Assembly: GCA_960531495.1 (NCBI GenBank)
Contig: OY482862.1
Coordinates: 17,954,267-18,018,266 of the forward strand
Reading direction: 5' to 3'
Length of the DNA: 64,000 nucleotides
Source: Zeus faber
Taxonomy: Eukaryota; Chordata; Actinopteri; Zeiformes; Zeidae
Below are positions 12,130 through 21,429 of the stretch, in pieces (positions within the stretch are counted from its first letter, which is position 1; each line of letters starts with the position of its first letter). The notes below the pieces were generated by a model that did not search any database, was not told where the DNA came from, and was given only the letters and a program-made list of their open reading frames with translations. A program made the position numbers and the translations under genes.

Positions 12130-12164
<35 letters not shown>

Positions 12165-12454
12165 ATACATAGATACTATAGATAGATGGATAGATAGATA
12201 CTGTAGGTCGATACTATAGATAGATAGATACTGTAGATAGATGGATCGATAGATACTGTAGATAGAATGATAGATACTGTAGATAGAATGATAGATACTG
12301 TAGATAGAATGATAAATACTGTAGATAGATAGATACTATAGATAGATAGAAAGATAGATAGATAAATGTATAGATAATATAGATAGATGGATAGAAAGAT
12401 ACTATAGATCGATACTATAGATAGATAAATAGATACTGTAGATAGATAGATACT

Positions 12455-12521
<67 letters not shown>

Positions 12522-12600
12522 CTACAGATAGTCAGATAGATACTGTAGATAGATAGATGGATACTATAGATAATATAGATGGATGGATGGATGGATAGAA
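11541..12600. repeat. GATA-family tetranucleotide array with higher-order repeats
   Basis: About 1.06 kb of TAGA/GATA units is broken by ACTATAG, ACTGTAG and ACTGTGG blocks. A marker segment, ACTATAAATCGATAC or a close variant, recurs at 11782, 11971, 12200 and 12401. Spacings are 189, 229 and 201 bases, so a unit of about 0.2 kb has duplicated in tandem. The array begins with GACA units and ends with GGAT units. Confidence 0.95.
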
Positions 12601-12849
12601 GAAAGAAAATGGCAAAATATGGAAACGTTTAGAAATATAAAATGAACCTAACAGTTAAGGGTACACAATAAGATATGGTAATATAAACACTGAACCTCGT
12701 GATTAACAACAGATATAACCTAAAATAACCCCCCCCAAAAAAAAGAATAAAAAATAAAAGATGAAAAACAACTATTCTACTGCTACGTATCTACAAACTA
12801 TTGTTGTAGATTCAGGCCGATGGAAACATATTTAAAACCCTCCGTCACT

Positions 12850-13310
12850 CGTGCTTATCAACAAGACGCTGCAGGGTGTCTAACGTCATCTGCGGGGGTC
12901 ATCGTAGCTCTATAATGAAGCCAAACTGTCGTGACGCTCCAGGGTGACGACCGAGGACGACAGACGCCGCGTGTGGGGGACGTGCCCCCATCCGCGTGGA
13001 GGCAACTCTCGTGGCTGATGAGAGTCTGGGCGCAAGCAGGGCCGTCGTGGCAGATGGGGCCCTCCTCCCTGACCTGCAGCAGGGCCGGGTGTTGTGCCAC
13101 CCTGCGGGAGGCCGCCGGCTCCGGGCAAGAGGAGCCGCCCTCACGCTCCGGCTGTCTGCGGTCGTGCCACCTGCGTCTCCCAGCCACGAAGCGGGCCGCC
13201 CTCCGCCCTCCACCCTCCCCGCCCTCTCAACCAGCCGCTCCGATGCTCTCGTTTCCGCTGCCCTGGTGGCCTCGTGAGGTGCAACCTTCCAGCGACCACG
13301 TCCAGTGCTG
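12850..13310. other. GC-rich block of unknown nature
   Basis: A CpG- and GC-rich stretch of about 450 bases lies between AT-rich flanks and is open in several overlapping frames on both strands. One minus-strand frame ends TLERHDSLASL before a stop near 12910, and another is rich in Cys and His. I recognise no product, and no exon boundary pair is convincing. It could be a decayed gene fragment, an exon of an unrecognised gene or a repeat. Confidence 0.4.
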
Positions 13311-13770
13311 AAGCAGAGTTGTTACCGCATATTACAGCATTACAACTTTATAGATTATAGATTAAACGCAGTGTATTGATATTTATAGTAAAATAAAGCG
13401 CTTGTAGCACCGTCTGCACGTAAAATGTAGGCCGATGTGTTTTTGTTATCCATGGCCCAACAGAAAAAAAAAAACATTTCAGTGGAATTGAAGGAAATTA
13501 AGCCATGACTGCAATTTCAAAAGTAATCTAAATAACACAACATAAGCATAAGGCTTTTGTTGTGTTGTGCACATCACAGTGTGTTGCAAAGAAAGTGTAC
13601 TAAACCAAAATAAACTTTAATATGCAGTGAGTCACCTTGTTCCCTGCGGCATTTTAAACAAAACTACATAGAATATCACGGCATACTAATAAAAACATAT
13701 AGTATTTTACCTATGAGAATGTTGAAAATATAAATTAAAATTAAAGTAAAATTAGAAAAATATAAAATAA
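13311..13770. other. AT-rich intergenic sequence
   Basis: A/T-rich sequence with no coding or RNA feature that I could recognise. It leads into the TTA array. Confidence 0.5.
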
Positions 13771-13784
13771 ATTATTATTATTAG

Positions 13785-13841
<57 letters not shown>

Positions 13842-13934
13842 TTTATTTTTTTATGGTTTGTATTATTGTTATTATTATTATTATTATTATTGTTATTATT
13901 ATTATTGCTGTTGTTATTATCATTGTTGTTAATT

Positions 13935-13990
<56 letters not shown>

Positions 13991-14077
13991 TGACACATTA
14001 AAAGGGGTGGGGCTTGGTTCCAAACACAACATTCCAGCACAAGAGGCTGCAGACTGTTCTGACCAGCATGGTGTCAC

Positions 14078-14111
<34 letters not shown>

Positions 14112-14385
14112 GTTGATGTTGTTGTTATTATTATTGTTATTATTAATATTGTTATTTTTTATTATTGTTATTATTGCTGTTGTTATTATTATTATACTTA
14201 TTGTTATTATTATATTGTTATTATTATTGTTATTAGTATTATTATTGTGATTATTTTTTGTTATTATTATTGTTATTGTTATTATTATTATCATTATTAT
14301 TATTGTTGCTGTTATTATTATTATTGCTATTATTATCATTGTTGTTATTATTATATTTGTATTTATTTTTTTATTAGTATTGTTA

Positions 14386-14468
<83 letters not shown>

Positions 14469-14760
14469 GTTGTTATCATTATTATTATTATTGTTGTTAT
14501 CATTATTATTATTATTGTTGTTATTATTATTATCATTGTTGTTATTATTATTATTATTATTGTTGTTATTATTATTATTGTTGTTGTTGTTGTTATCTTT
14601 ATTATTATTATTGTTATTATTGTTATTATTATTATTATTATTATTGTTATTATTATTATTATTGTTGTTATTATTATTATCATTGTTGTTATTATTATTA
14701 TTATTGTTGTTATTATTATTATTGTTGTTGTTGTTATCTTTATTATTATTATTGTTATTA

Positions 14761-14792
<32 letters not shown>

Positions 14793-14831
14793 GTTATTAT
14801 TGTTATTATTATTGTTGTTATCATTATTATC
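13770..14831. repeat. TTA/ATT trinucleotide array upstream of cd302
   Basis: About 1 kb of TTA units with GTT, TTG, ATC and CTT variants, split by a non-repetitive island at 13991-14078 that copies the cd302 5' end. Within the right half a longer unit is duplicated: the marker GTTGTTATCTTTATT occurs near 14590 and again 141 bases later near 14731, with matching flanks. Long poly-Leu and poly-Ile frames here on both strands come from the repeat. Confidence 0.95.
13991..14078 (+). repeat. Duplicated cd302 promoter and start-codon segment (upstream copy)
   Basis: The segment CACATTAAAAGGGGTGGGGC, followed by CTTGGTTCC, ACACAACATTCCA, GCTGCAGACTGTTCTGACC and AGCATGGTGTCACTG, aligns along its length with 14832-14933 at the cd302 5' end. 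It includes the TATA-like ATTAAAAG, the GC box and the start codon. Two codons (GAG CCC) of the real gene are missing, which keeps frame. Right after codon 4 it runs into TTA units. Confidence 0.85.
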
Positions 14832-14910
14832 GGCACATTAAAAGGGGGCGGGGCTTGGCTCCAACACAACATTCCAACACACCAGGACTCTGCAGTCCGC
14901 CCTGACCAGC
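14832..14910 (+). promoter_or_regulatory. cd302: cd302 core promoter and 5' leader
   Basis: CACATTAAAAGG resembles a TATA-like element and is followed at once by GGGGCGGGGC, a GC box. The start codon is 74 bases downstream of ATTAAAAG. The same arrangement is kept in the copy 840 bases upstream. The transcription start is not visible from sequence alone. Confidence 0.55.
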
Positions 14911-14986
14911 ATGGAGCCCGTGTCACTGGCCAGCGTCTGCTTCGCTCTTCTGTCCTGTGTTTTTGTGCAGCTTTCCTCAGCGGGCG
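14911..14986 (+). CDS. cd302: cd302 exon 1: signal peptide
   Basis: Encodes MEPVSLASVCFALLSCVFVQ and LSSAG, then one base of Asp, before GTGAGT. This is a hydrophobic secretion signal with a likely cleavage near Ser-Ser-Ala-Gly. The ATG is the first in frame after the GC box, and its context AGCATGG is favourable. Confidence 0.9.
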
Positions 14987-17640
14987 GTGAGTAACTTTTC
15001 AACCATTATTCTCATTTCGACATTCTTGTCGTTTCCTGTCACTGTCCGTTACAACTCTAACAGCGTCACGGGAAATTAAGAAATCAGGAAGCTAATATAC
15101 GGCTAAGCTAACGGGCTAACGGCTAATGTCAGTGACGTTGGCGGAGTTTCGCCGCTGTGACTTTGAGAAAAACGCACTTCGCAGAGTTCCCCAAGTTTTA
15201 ATCTCTGTTACTTTGCTTTTCAACGGAATGGACAGGAATCTGCAGTTGAAATAAATGTTCCCGGTGGAGATGCATGTTGAAAGTTGTTTGGATATGAAAA
15301 TAAACACGGCGCCAGTTCTGTCGTTTATCGGGATTTCTCAGTGGGTAACTTTGTTTACAACAGTGATGAAAGAAATACAAATACCTAGACAAAAAAAATA
15401 CTCACATTGACATTTCTACTTAAGTAACAGTATATGAACTGAAAGTTTTAATAGTAATAGCCAGCGATTTATCCTGCATATCCTGATTAAAGTTTACAAA
15501 AACATAGTACAGGTGGTGTCACAGCCATTTACAAATATAAATATGAAAGTAAATGTCAAGTATTTTTGTATTGCAAGTATTTAAAAAAAATGTGCCTGAG
15601 TACTTGTACTGTTACTTTCCACTGCTGCTTTTTAATGACAAAGATTTCTTCATATTACATACACCAGATACCAATATTGATAAATGATTAAAGAAATATG
15701 CCAGTATTGACGAGTCCTTTATATTATTAAATCGCATTCTATTGAGAAATATAATAAAAAGAATATATTGTAATATATTAGAAAAAACACAAGTAATTGC
15801 CGCTATTCATATATTGGAACATATGTAAGAAATATATTGTTTTGACACATCACTATGTGTTTCTGAATACACAACCTTTTGGAATTTAGATATATTCGAC
15901 AGGATTTGTCCAAATATAACATGTGTTTGAAGGTCTGACGTGGAACGACCTATCTGTGATAACTGCCTTTCCCAGACTGTCCCGCCGATGGACGGACCTG
16001 GGTGCCCTTCAGAGAGAGATGCTACCACTTTGTCCACGGAGAGGAAGACCGCATCAAAAGCTACACCTTCCAGAGGGCCAAAACCTTCTGCCAAGGCTTT
16101 GGTAATTAAGCCCTGGTCCTTTCAGTAGCTCATCGCACGTAAACTGTTGCAGTTTTGACATTGGCCGTCTCATTTTTTTTTTCTATTGTAGAGCTTGTGA
16201 CCATCCAGAGTGCGGAAGAGAATGACTTCATCCTTAAATATAGTCCAGAGGTCTGGAAAGGGAACATCAACGTGTGGCTGGGAATGTATTATGATACCGA
16301 TAGTAAGTATAGCGGCACCTGACGACATGATTAAAAAAAAAAAAAAACTCTGTAAAATGTGAGAAAAACTGTTGAGAATCTTCTGTAAAGGGGCATGTTA
16401 CGCTCAGACACTTCTCTCTTATCTTTTTTTTTTTTTTTTTTTTGTTCTTTTTCATCTAAGAAGTTCTATTCCCCATTATCCACTTCTCCCTTAGTTTTCC
16501 ACGGACAGTGCAGGTGACACAGTCATTAGTCTCTCCAGTTAGACCTCAAAGTTAGTTCCTCTTTGAAACTCCACACCATCAGCAACTTCTTCTTTTTCCT
16601 CCATTCAGCCTTTCATAAGGGAGTAAAAACGGCAAGCTAAAACACTCAAAAGAAGCGGCGACTTGAAACCGGCGGGTACTTTGATGTGCAAATTTTGAAC
16701 ATGAGTCGATGCCAAAGATTTTCTTTTGAACGCGATCATTTTTCTACAAACGCCAGATTTCCGCGCCGTCTTTTCATAAAGCGTGAGAAAGAACAAAGTA
16801 AAAAAAAAAAAAAAAAAAAAAACATAGGGCCTTAATGGGCCGGGAGTTGGTATTCAGTGCTGTGTTGGTGATTGCCATACGTTGTCAGGTGATGAAATGA
16901 AGTGGTTTGGGGAGCAACCCCTGAGCTACACCAACTGGGAACGCGGCACCACCCCGCCGGAGCTGATCCCCGTGGATACGTGCGCGGCGCTGCACAGCGA
17001 CTCCGGGAGGTGGGGGAACGTCAGCTGCCTGGAGGAGGTGGAGAACGGAGTCATCTGCGAAGCCGCCGAGAGTAAGACGGGCGCGGCGCCCCATCAAGTT
17101 TCCTTTGTGTGACCGTCGTTGGTGTCTGTCTGGTGTGTGGCTGAATATAATGAACACAAACCGGATGATAAATGAACATGTACCCGCTCTTAAAATGAAA
17201 AGAGAAAAAAAAAAAAAAAAAGCATTCCTGAATGTGCTGATAGCGGTGTTTTTAAATGTGCGTTTGTGTGTTGGGCTTGTTTTGCAGACGCAGAGGAACA
17301 AGGCAAACAGAGTGAGTAAGCGCCTCGAGCTGCTTTGTTTCCTGGTTCTTTTTACTTATTCCTTTGTGGGTTTGAGCTTGCTGCTGGATTTGCGAGAGCG
17401 ACCTTCCTTTGCATTGTTTTCCTCCCGCCCTCCCCAGAACCCAGCGTTCTGCTCTCGGTGATAGTCATACTGAGCGTGGTCGCCATCATGGGGGTCTCGG
17501 CGGTCATCTGGTTCCTGCACGAGAAGCGCAGCCCGGGCGCGGCCATGTTCACCGCGTTCGAGTACCACCCTCCGTTCCGGGCGGCGGACGCCGACCGCTC
17601 CTGCCTGGTGGAAGCGGAGGAGACCGAGGACATGCCCTAG
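14911..17640 (+). CDS. cd302: cd302 (C-type lectin-like type I membrane protein)
   Basis: Six exons at 14911-14986, 15976-16101, 16192-16302, 16889-17071, 17288-17311 and 17438-17640 join to 240 codons plus TAG. Residues 1-25 are a signal peptide. Residues 26-165 form a C-type lectin-like domain with six cysteines (27, 41, 64, 136, 151, 161) and the core WLGM at 96-99. A short Gln/Glu-rich stalk follows. Residues 176-200 are a transmembrane helix, then 40 cytoplasmic residues. Human CD302 is 232 residues with the same order, and shares WLGM.YDTD-type, DTCA.LH and VIWFL segments. The family is linked to endocytosis, adhesion and migration of myeloid cells. The calcium and sugar motifs of classical lectins are absent: there is no EPN or QPD, and WGN replaces WND at 146-148, as expected for this family. 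Confidence 0.92.
14987..15975 (+). other. cd302: cd302 intron 1
   Basis: A 989-base AT-rich intron with no exon-like or repeat structure that I recognise, apart from A/T-rich low complexity at 15650-15800. Confidence 0.8.
15976..16101 (+). CDS. cd302: cd302 exon 2: start of the lectin-like domain
   Basis: Encodes DCPADGRTWVPFRERCYHFV through TFCQGF, with Cys27, Cys41 and Cys64. The acceptor is TTTCCCAG and the donor is GTAATT. The phase-1 junction matches both neighbours. Confidence 0.92.
16192..16302 (+). CDS. cd302: cd302 exon 3: lectin-like domain core
   Basis: Encodes ELVTIQSAEENDFILKYSPE, then VWKGNINVWLGMYYDTD. The I.S.EE..FI and WLGM motifs are hallmarks of the fold. It sits between TATTGTAG and GTAAGT. 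Confidence 0.93.
16303..16888 (+). other. cd302: cd302 intron 3
   Basis: A 586-base intron with poly-A at 16334-16347, poly-T at 16425-16443 and poly-A at 16799-16822. No further exon was seen. Confidence 0.8.
16889..17071 (+). CDS. cd302: cd302 exon 4: end of the lectin-like domain
   Basis: Encodes SDEMKWFGEQPLSYTNWERG through VDTCAALHSDSGRW and GNVSCLEEVENGVICEAAE. It contains Cys136, Cys151 and Cys161, and an N-glycosylation sequon, NVS, at 148. The donor is GTAAGA. Confidence 0.92.
17288..17311 (+). CDS. cd302: cd302 exon 5: 24-base stalk micro-exon
   Basis: TTTTGCAG precedes and GTGAGT follows a 24-base exon that encodes NAEEQGKQ in phase 1. It is a whole number of codons, so skipping it would keep frame and only shorten the stalk between lectin domain and membrane. 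Confidence 0.85.
17438..17640 (+). CDS. cd302: cd302 exon 6: transmembrane helix and cytoplasmic tail
   Basis: Encodes KPSVLLSVIVILSVVAIMGV, then SAVIWFLHEKRSP and the tail through AEETEDMP before TAG. The hydrophobic run ends at VIWFL, as in human CD302, followed by basic residues consistent with type I topology. The tail has FEYHPPF, a possible aromatic sorting motif, and an acidic end. Confidence 0.92.
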
Positions 17641-18163
17641 AGGTGTGTGTGTGTCCCCTCCCCCGTCCCTCCAATCCAGTATCAAATACTTAGATGTGGT
17701 TTTACAAGTAAAACAGCCTTTTCATCCCGAATGTGATCCAAGACTCGCGCTACAGCAGAGACCAGCTGCACCCAACATCCCTGCTCTGTCTTGTCTAAAC
17801 TGTAGTGATACACAGAAAGGATTTTGTTTTAGTTCCGAGGCCAACCGCCGAATGCTGAACCCCGAGTAGCAGTACTTTCCAATTCGAACCAATTTCCTTT
17901 TTGTGTACCGTGATGTAAATGACATGAATTGCGTCTTTATTTATGGTTTCCATTTAAACTTAATAACAAAACAAATTTACCGATTCACTCTTCACAAAAC
18001 ACTTTTGTTATTCAACAGCCGGTCCTTTGTGCGCGGAACATCCGTCCCTATCGTCTTTTTGATTAAACGCACATCAGGTTCCAATAAGCAGAAACACCTG
18101 CTCTATGCATTCTGCTCAATTTAAAAACTCACAGAGATCAGCGTGATTAGACAGCGTGATACT

Positions 18164-18199
<36 letters not shown>

Positions 18200-18549
18200 T
18201 ATTTATATCCCTGTAGCCAAAAAAGTAATGTGTAAACCGCAGCGTTTACATTGGTTATTCATTTTGCGTGCATTGGAAGCGATTGATACAATTCATGCGA
18301 TATTTGCACGGCGCAAGCGAGAAATGCGTGGTAGATACCACGTTCTGAATTCACAGAGTTGATTTTTTTCTTCTCTTTACCACTGCACTGATTTCTTTTA
18401 GTATGAGCCTAGCCGTGGTCGGTAGATTTTGGGATGAGGTGTGATAATTGAGCCCTGCACGTGCGCTCCTCCCATTAAGTATCCGAACCACAAGGGGGTG
18501 CTATCAACACCCCTAGTTCCGCCACTAGTTTCTACTGTCGCTAAATAAA
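17641..18549 (+). other. cd302: cd302 3' UTR (probable)
   Basis: Sequence after the stop has no further exon. AATAAA at 18544-18549 is a candidate polyadenylation signal, and ATTAAA at 18062 is an earlier option. The true 3' end cannot be fixed from sequence alone. Confidence 0.4.
18164..18199. repeat. (AGC)12 microsatellite
   Basis: Twelve uninterrupted AGC units, probably in the cd302 3' UTR or just beyond. The poly-Ala frame is incidental. Confidence 0.9.
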
Positions 18550-18810
18550 CTAGCTATGCTTTAACTACACAGTTGAAGTAATCATCACTTTTTTGGCACA
18601 CTTTACTCGAAAACATAGAAACTGGATTTGTCATAAAATTATTCCATCCTGCTGGCACTGTTGAAAATTGTGAAATTCCCTTTTGCAGAGCGTGGTATAA
18701 TGAGGTTTGGGTGCTGCTCCCTTTTTACCGCCACAGGAAAGCGACAAAAACTATGGGTCGAAACTGGGTCAAAACATGTAATTTTTCCTTATTTGGATGA
18801 ATACTGAATA

Positions 18811-18852
<42 letters not shown>

Positions 18853-20650
18853 TTTTCCGTGAATGAACTTTCAGTGCATCCTTACTAAATAGGCTCCAGG
18901 GGTTTTCTCCGTCCACTTTTTGAGAACAATTTTGATTGGCTACATATTGTAAGTAGGTGTGACTCTGACATAAAAATGATTTTAACTTTTTAGCATGACA
19001 ATATTTCTTAAATAACTCTACAGTAAAAGTGAGACCTTGTGTGTGTGTGTGTGATCTTTGTATTTCTATATTTCTAGATGGTTATGATTAGATTTGAGTG
19101 TCGCTTATGAATGAAATGCAAATGTTCACTGATCATATATTAACCACAGAGGGAATCAAATATGCCTTTTGCTCAAGTTGACTCTAGATGAGACATGGGT
19201 TTTGTGTGATAATCTGTGTTTGTGTTCTGGTGAACTTTCAAAGTCCAAGGTGATTTCCATACTGAACTTTGTATAAAGCCAAGAGTTTATAAAATGTTGA
19301 GGTGTGTTCATGCTCTGCCCAAAGTATTGAGGATTTATTGATTGTCCTCTCAAACTGAATCAAACTGGACCGAAGTCTTGACAGAGGTCGTTCCTTCAGA
19401 GAAGTCGAAGGATGAACCATTCCACGGCTGCAGGGTTGTTGTTTGAGGTCTTGGTATCTTTAAACGGTCATGTACAATTGAAGGGAGATGATGGACTATG
19501 AAAACAACATATAGATTTCCTTGTGCGATGTGTCCCTTAAAGTGGTAACCCGTAAAATCAACTCCCAGAATTCTATTCAAAACTCCCCAACTTTTTCGAC
19601 TTCTGGGTTCACCCTCTTCTTCGCTCTAAGACGGTGAAGTTCTCTCCTCGAAAGTATGAGTTTGTTTTCCTTGTTCACTTGAGGTGGTCGGGCGTTGATT
19701 TTTTATCTTTATTTTTTATCCAAGGGAGCTGTGGGTTTTTGTGAATATTCATCCATATTGAGGGTTGACTGACCACGCCTAGTCATGCTGCTTTACCAAA
19801 TTCACCGCAGCTGCCTTTCACTTCTTGAACTCGGTCTTTGCGTTATTGCCGGCAAAGGTGCGGCAGACCCAGCCGCCACCAATGGAAATAGGGGAGCATG
19901 TACAGTACGTAACGCAAATACGTCTAGTGACTTTCTTGAAAAGCGCCATTTTCCAAAAAAAAAAAAAAAGTATCAAATATGGGATTTTTTTTGATTAAAT
20001 AATTTTATGGTTTACTACTTTAAGATGCAACTATTTTTGTCACAATCTAAGGTCAGAACCTTCATTAAACCTGTGTTTGCTGTTGTTGAATCAGGGCTGA
20101 GGGGTAATTCAATGCAACTTGTTTCAGTCTAAATAAATCATGACCAAAGATTTGACAGATGTTTTGGTTTGTTTAAACCTGGGATTTATGTATCGCACTT
20201 CGCACTAACATAGCCTCTGAGTGAACATATGGGATCATCCGGACTGTTTTTGTGCCTGAGTCAGGCCCGGGTCACACACGGCCCCTTTTCAAACCCCGAT
20301 CCATTCGTCAGCTCTGTGGGTTTTGGGCCGCAAGTTGAAACCAAGATTCCCCGGATCCGGCTCAGCGCCGCTGTGTGTCATCTGCTTCCTGTCTGATAAA
20401 CTCCTTTTTAAAACCTTGACTGCAATGTGTGTTCCTGCTGATATGTAACTTTGGAGTGTCGTTCTCTACGTATGTTTCTTCAACTAATTGTCTTTTTATC
20501 ACAATATTTTAAAAAATGCGTTACCTTAGACCTCAGTGAATAATCTTTGGAATAGAGACAATTTAGAGAGGGTGAATTATGACACAAATCTGGGAACTCT
20601 CAAAAATGTTAGGCACACCTGAAAATATCCAGATATATAAAACAGCACTC
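18550..20650. other. Intergenic, no gene recognised
   Basis: AT-rich sequence with an (AT)n run at 18818-18847 and a short GT run at 19038-19052. No exon, RNA gene or mobile element could be supported. Confidence 0.5.
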
Positions 20651-20949
20651 TGTTCATGGATGTTCCTCTTCGTAATCCACAATCAACTAAGGCTGAAACA
20701 AATAGCTTGTATTCACTTGAGGAAAATCCTGTTAATATCCATAAATAGTCAATGAACCCCCCTGATCCTGTTTAATATTAATATGCATAATATTAAACTG
20801 CACACTACCTGTCCATGGATGTTTCCCTTCATAATCCACTATCAACTATGGATTTTCCTCAAGTGAATACAAGCTATTTGTTTCAACCTGTTAATATCCA
20901 TAAATAGTCAATGAGCCCCCCCTGCTCCTGTTTAATATTAATATGCATA
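20651..20949. repeat. Local duplication with an internally inverted block
   Basis: Copy 1 has block A at 20651-20690, block B at 20694-20729 and block C at 20730-20789. Copy 2 has A' at 20810-20848, B inverted at 20850-20885 and C' at 20889-20949. A/A' and C/C' are diverged direct repeats about 159 bases apart. B and its partner are perfect 36-base reverse complements. Confidence 0.9.
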
Positions 20950-20999
20950 TTAGAGAAGCAGATGGGAAGATTGTGAAGGCAGAGCAGACTGCTCCATGC

Positions 21000-21408
21000 A
21001 CACAATCTTCCCACACTGCCAAAGCAGAAACACGTAAAAGTATTGTCATATAAATAACTCAATGTTATTCTGTTTCTAATTTGACTTGCGTGATTTCAAA
21101 ATAACAATAATTTAAAAAAAAACAAAAAAAAACAATAAACATAATCTGAATGTTTAGACAGGCCTTTATTCCCTGCCACGAAAGACCAAGGGGGCAGGCC
21201 TCGTGGGAGGACGTTTTAAACGATTGCATCCAGCTGTGCCGTGACACATCTCCTCATGGCAAACCTTTAATAATCACCCTTTCTCATTCATTATCAGTAA
21301 TGCGCATCCTTTTTTTTTTTTTTTTTTTGTTATCCCGACACTTGTGTAGAAATTGTGGCGCCCTCCGTATATGAGGTTCTGGGCCGCTCTGGTGTTTCGT
21401 GCATTTCA
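21000..21408. other. Intergenic, no gene recognised
   Basis: Mixed sequence with A-rich and T-rich runs at 21113-21134 and 21310-21328. Nothing else could be supported. Confidence 0.4.
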
Positions 21409-21422
21409 CCACTAGGTGGCGC
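21409..21422 (+). promoter_or_regulatory. CTCF-like core motif
   Basis: CCACTAGGTGGCGC fits the vertebrate CTCF core consensus at each position I can check. It lies between cd302 and the CpG-rich promoter at 27 kb, where a domain boundary would make sense. Occupancy is not known. Confidence 0.5.
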
Positions 21423-21429
21423 AGCAAAT

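Noticed and set aside
11541..12600. CRISPR-like regular repeats
   Set aside because: The units are 4-base GATA repeats without constant spacers, in vertebrate DNA. This is a microsatellite with higher-order duplication.
14363..14926. Minus-strand Ile/Thr-rich frame of 187 codons
   Set aside because: It is the complementary reading of the same TTA array and has no non-repeat domain.
13866..14990. Long plus-strand frame of 374 codons, mostly Leu, Ile and Val
   Set aside because: It is TTA/ATT microsatellite read as codons. Its end overlaps the real cd302 exon 1 in another frame.
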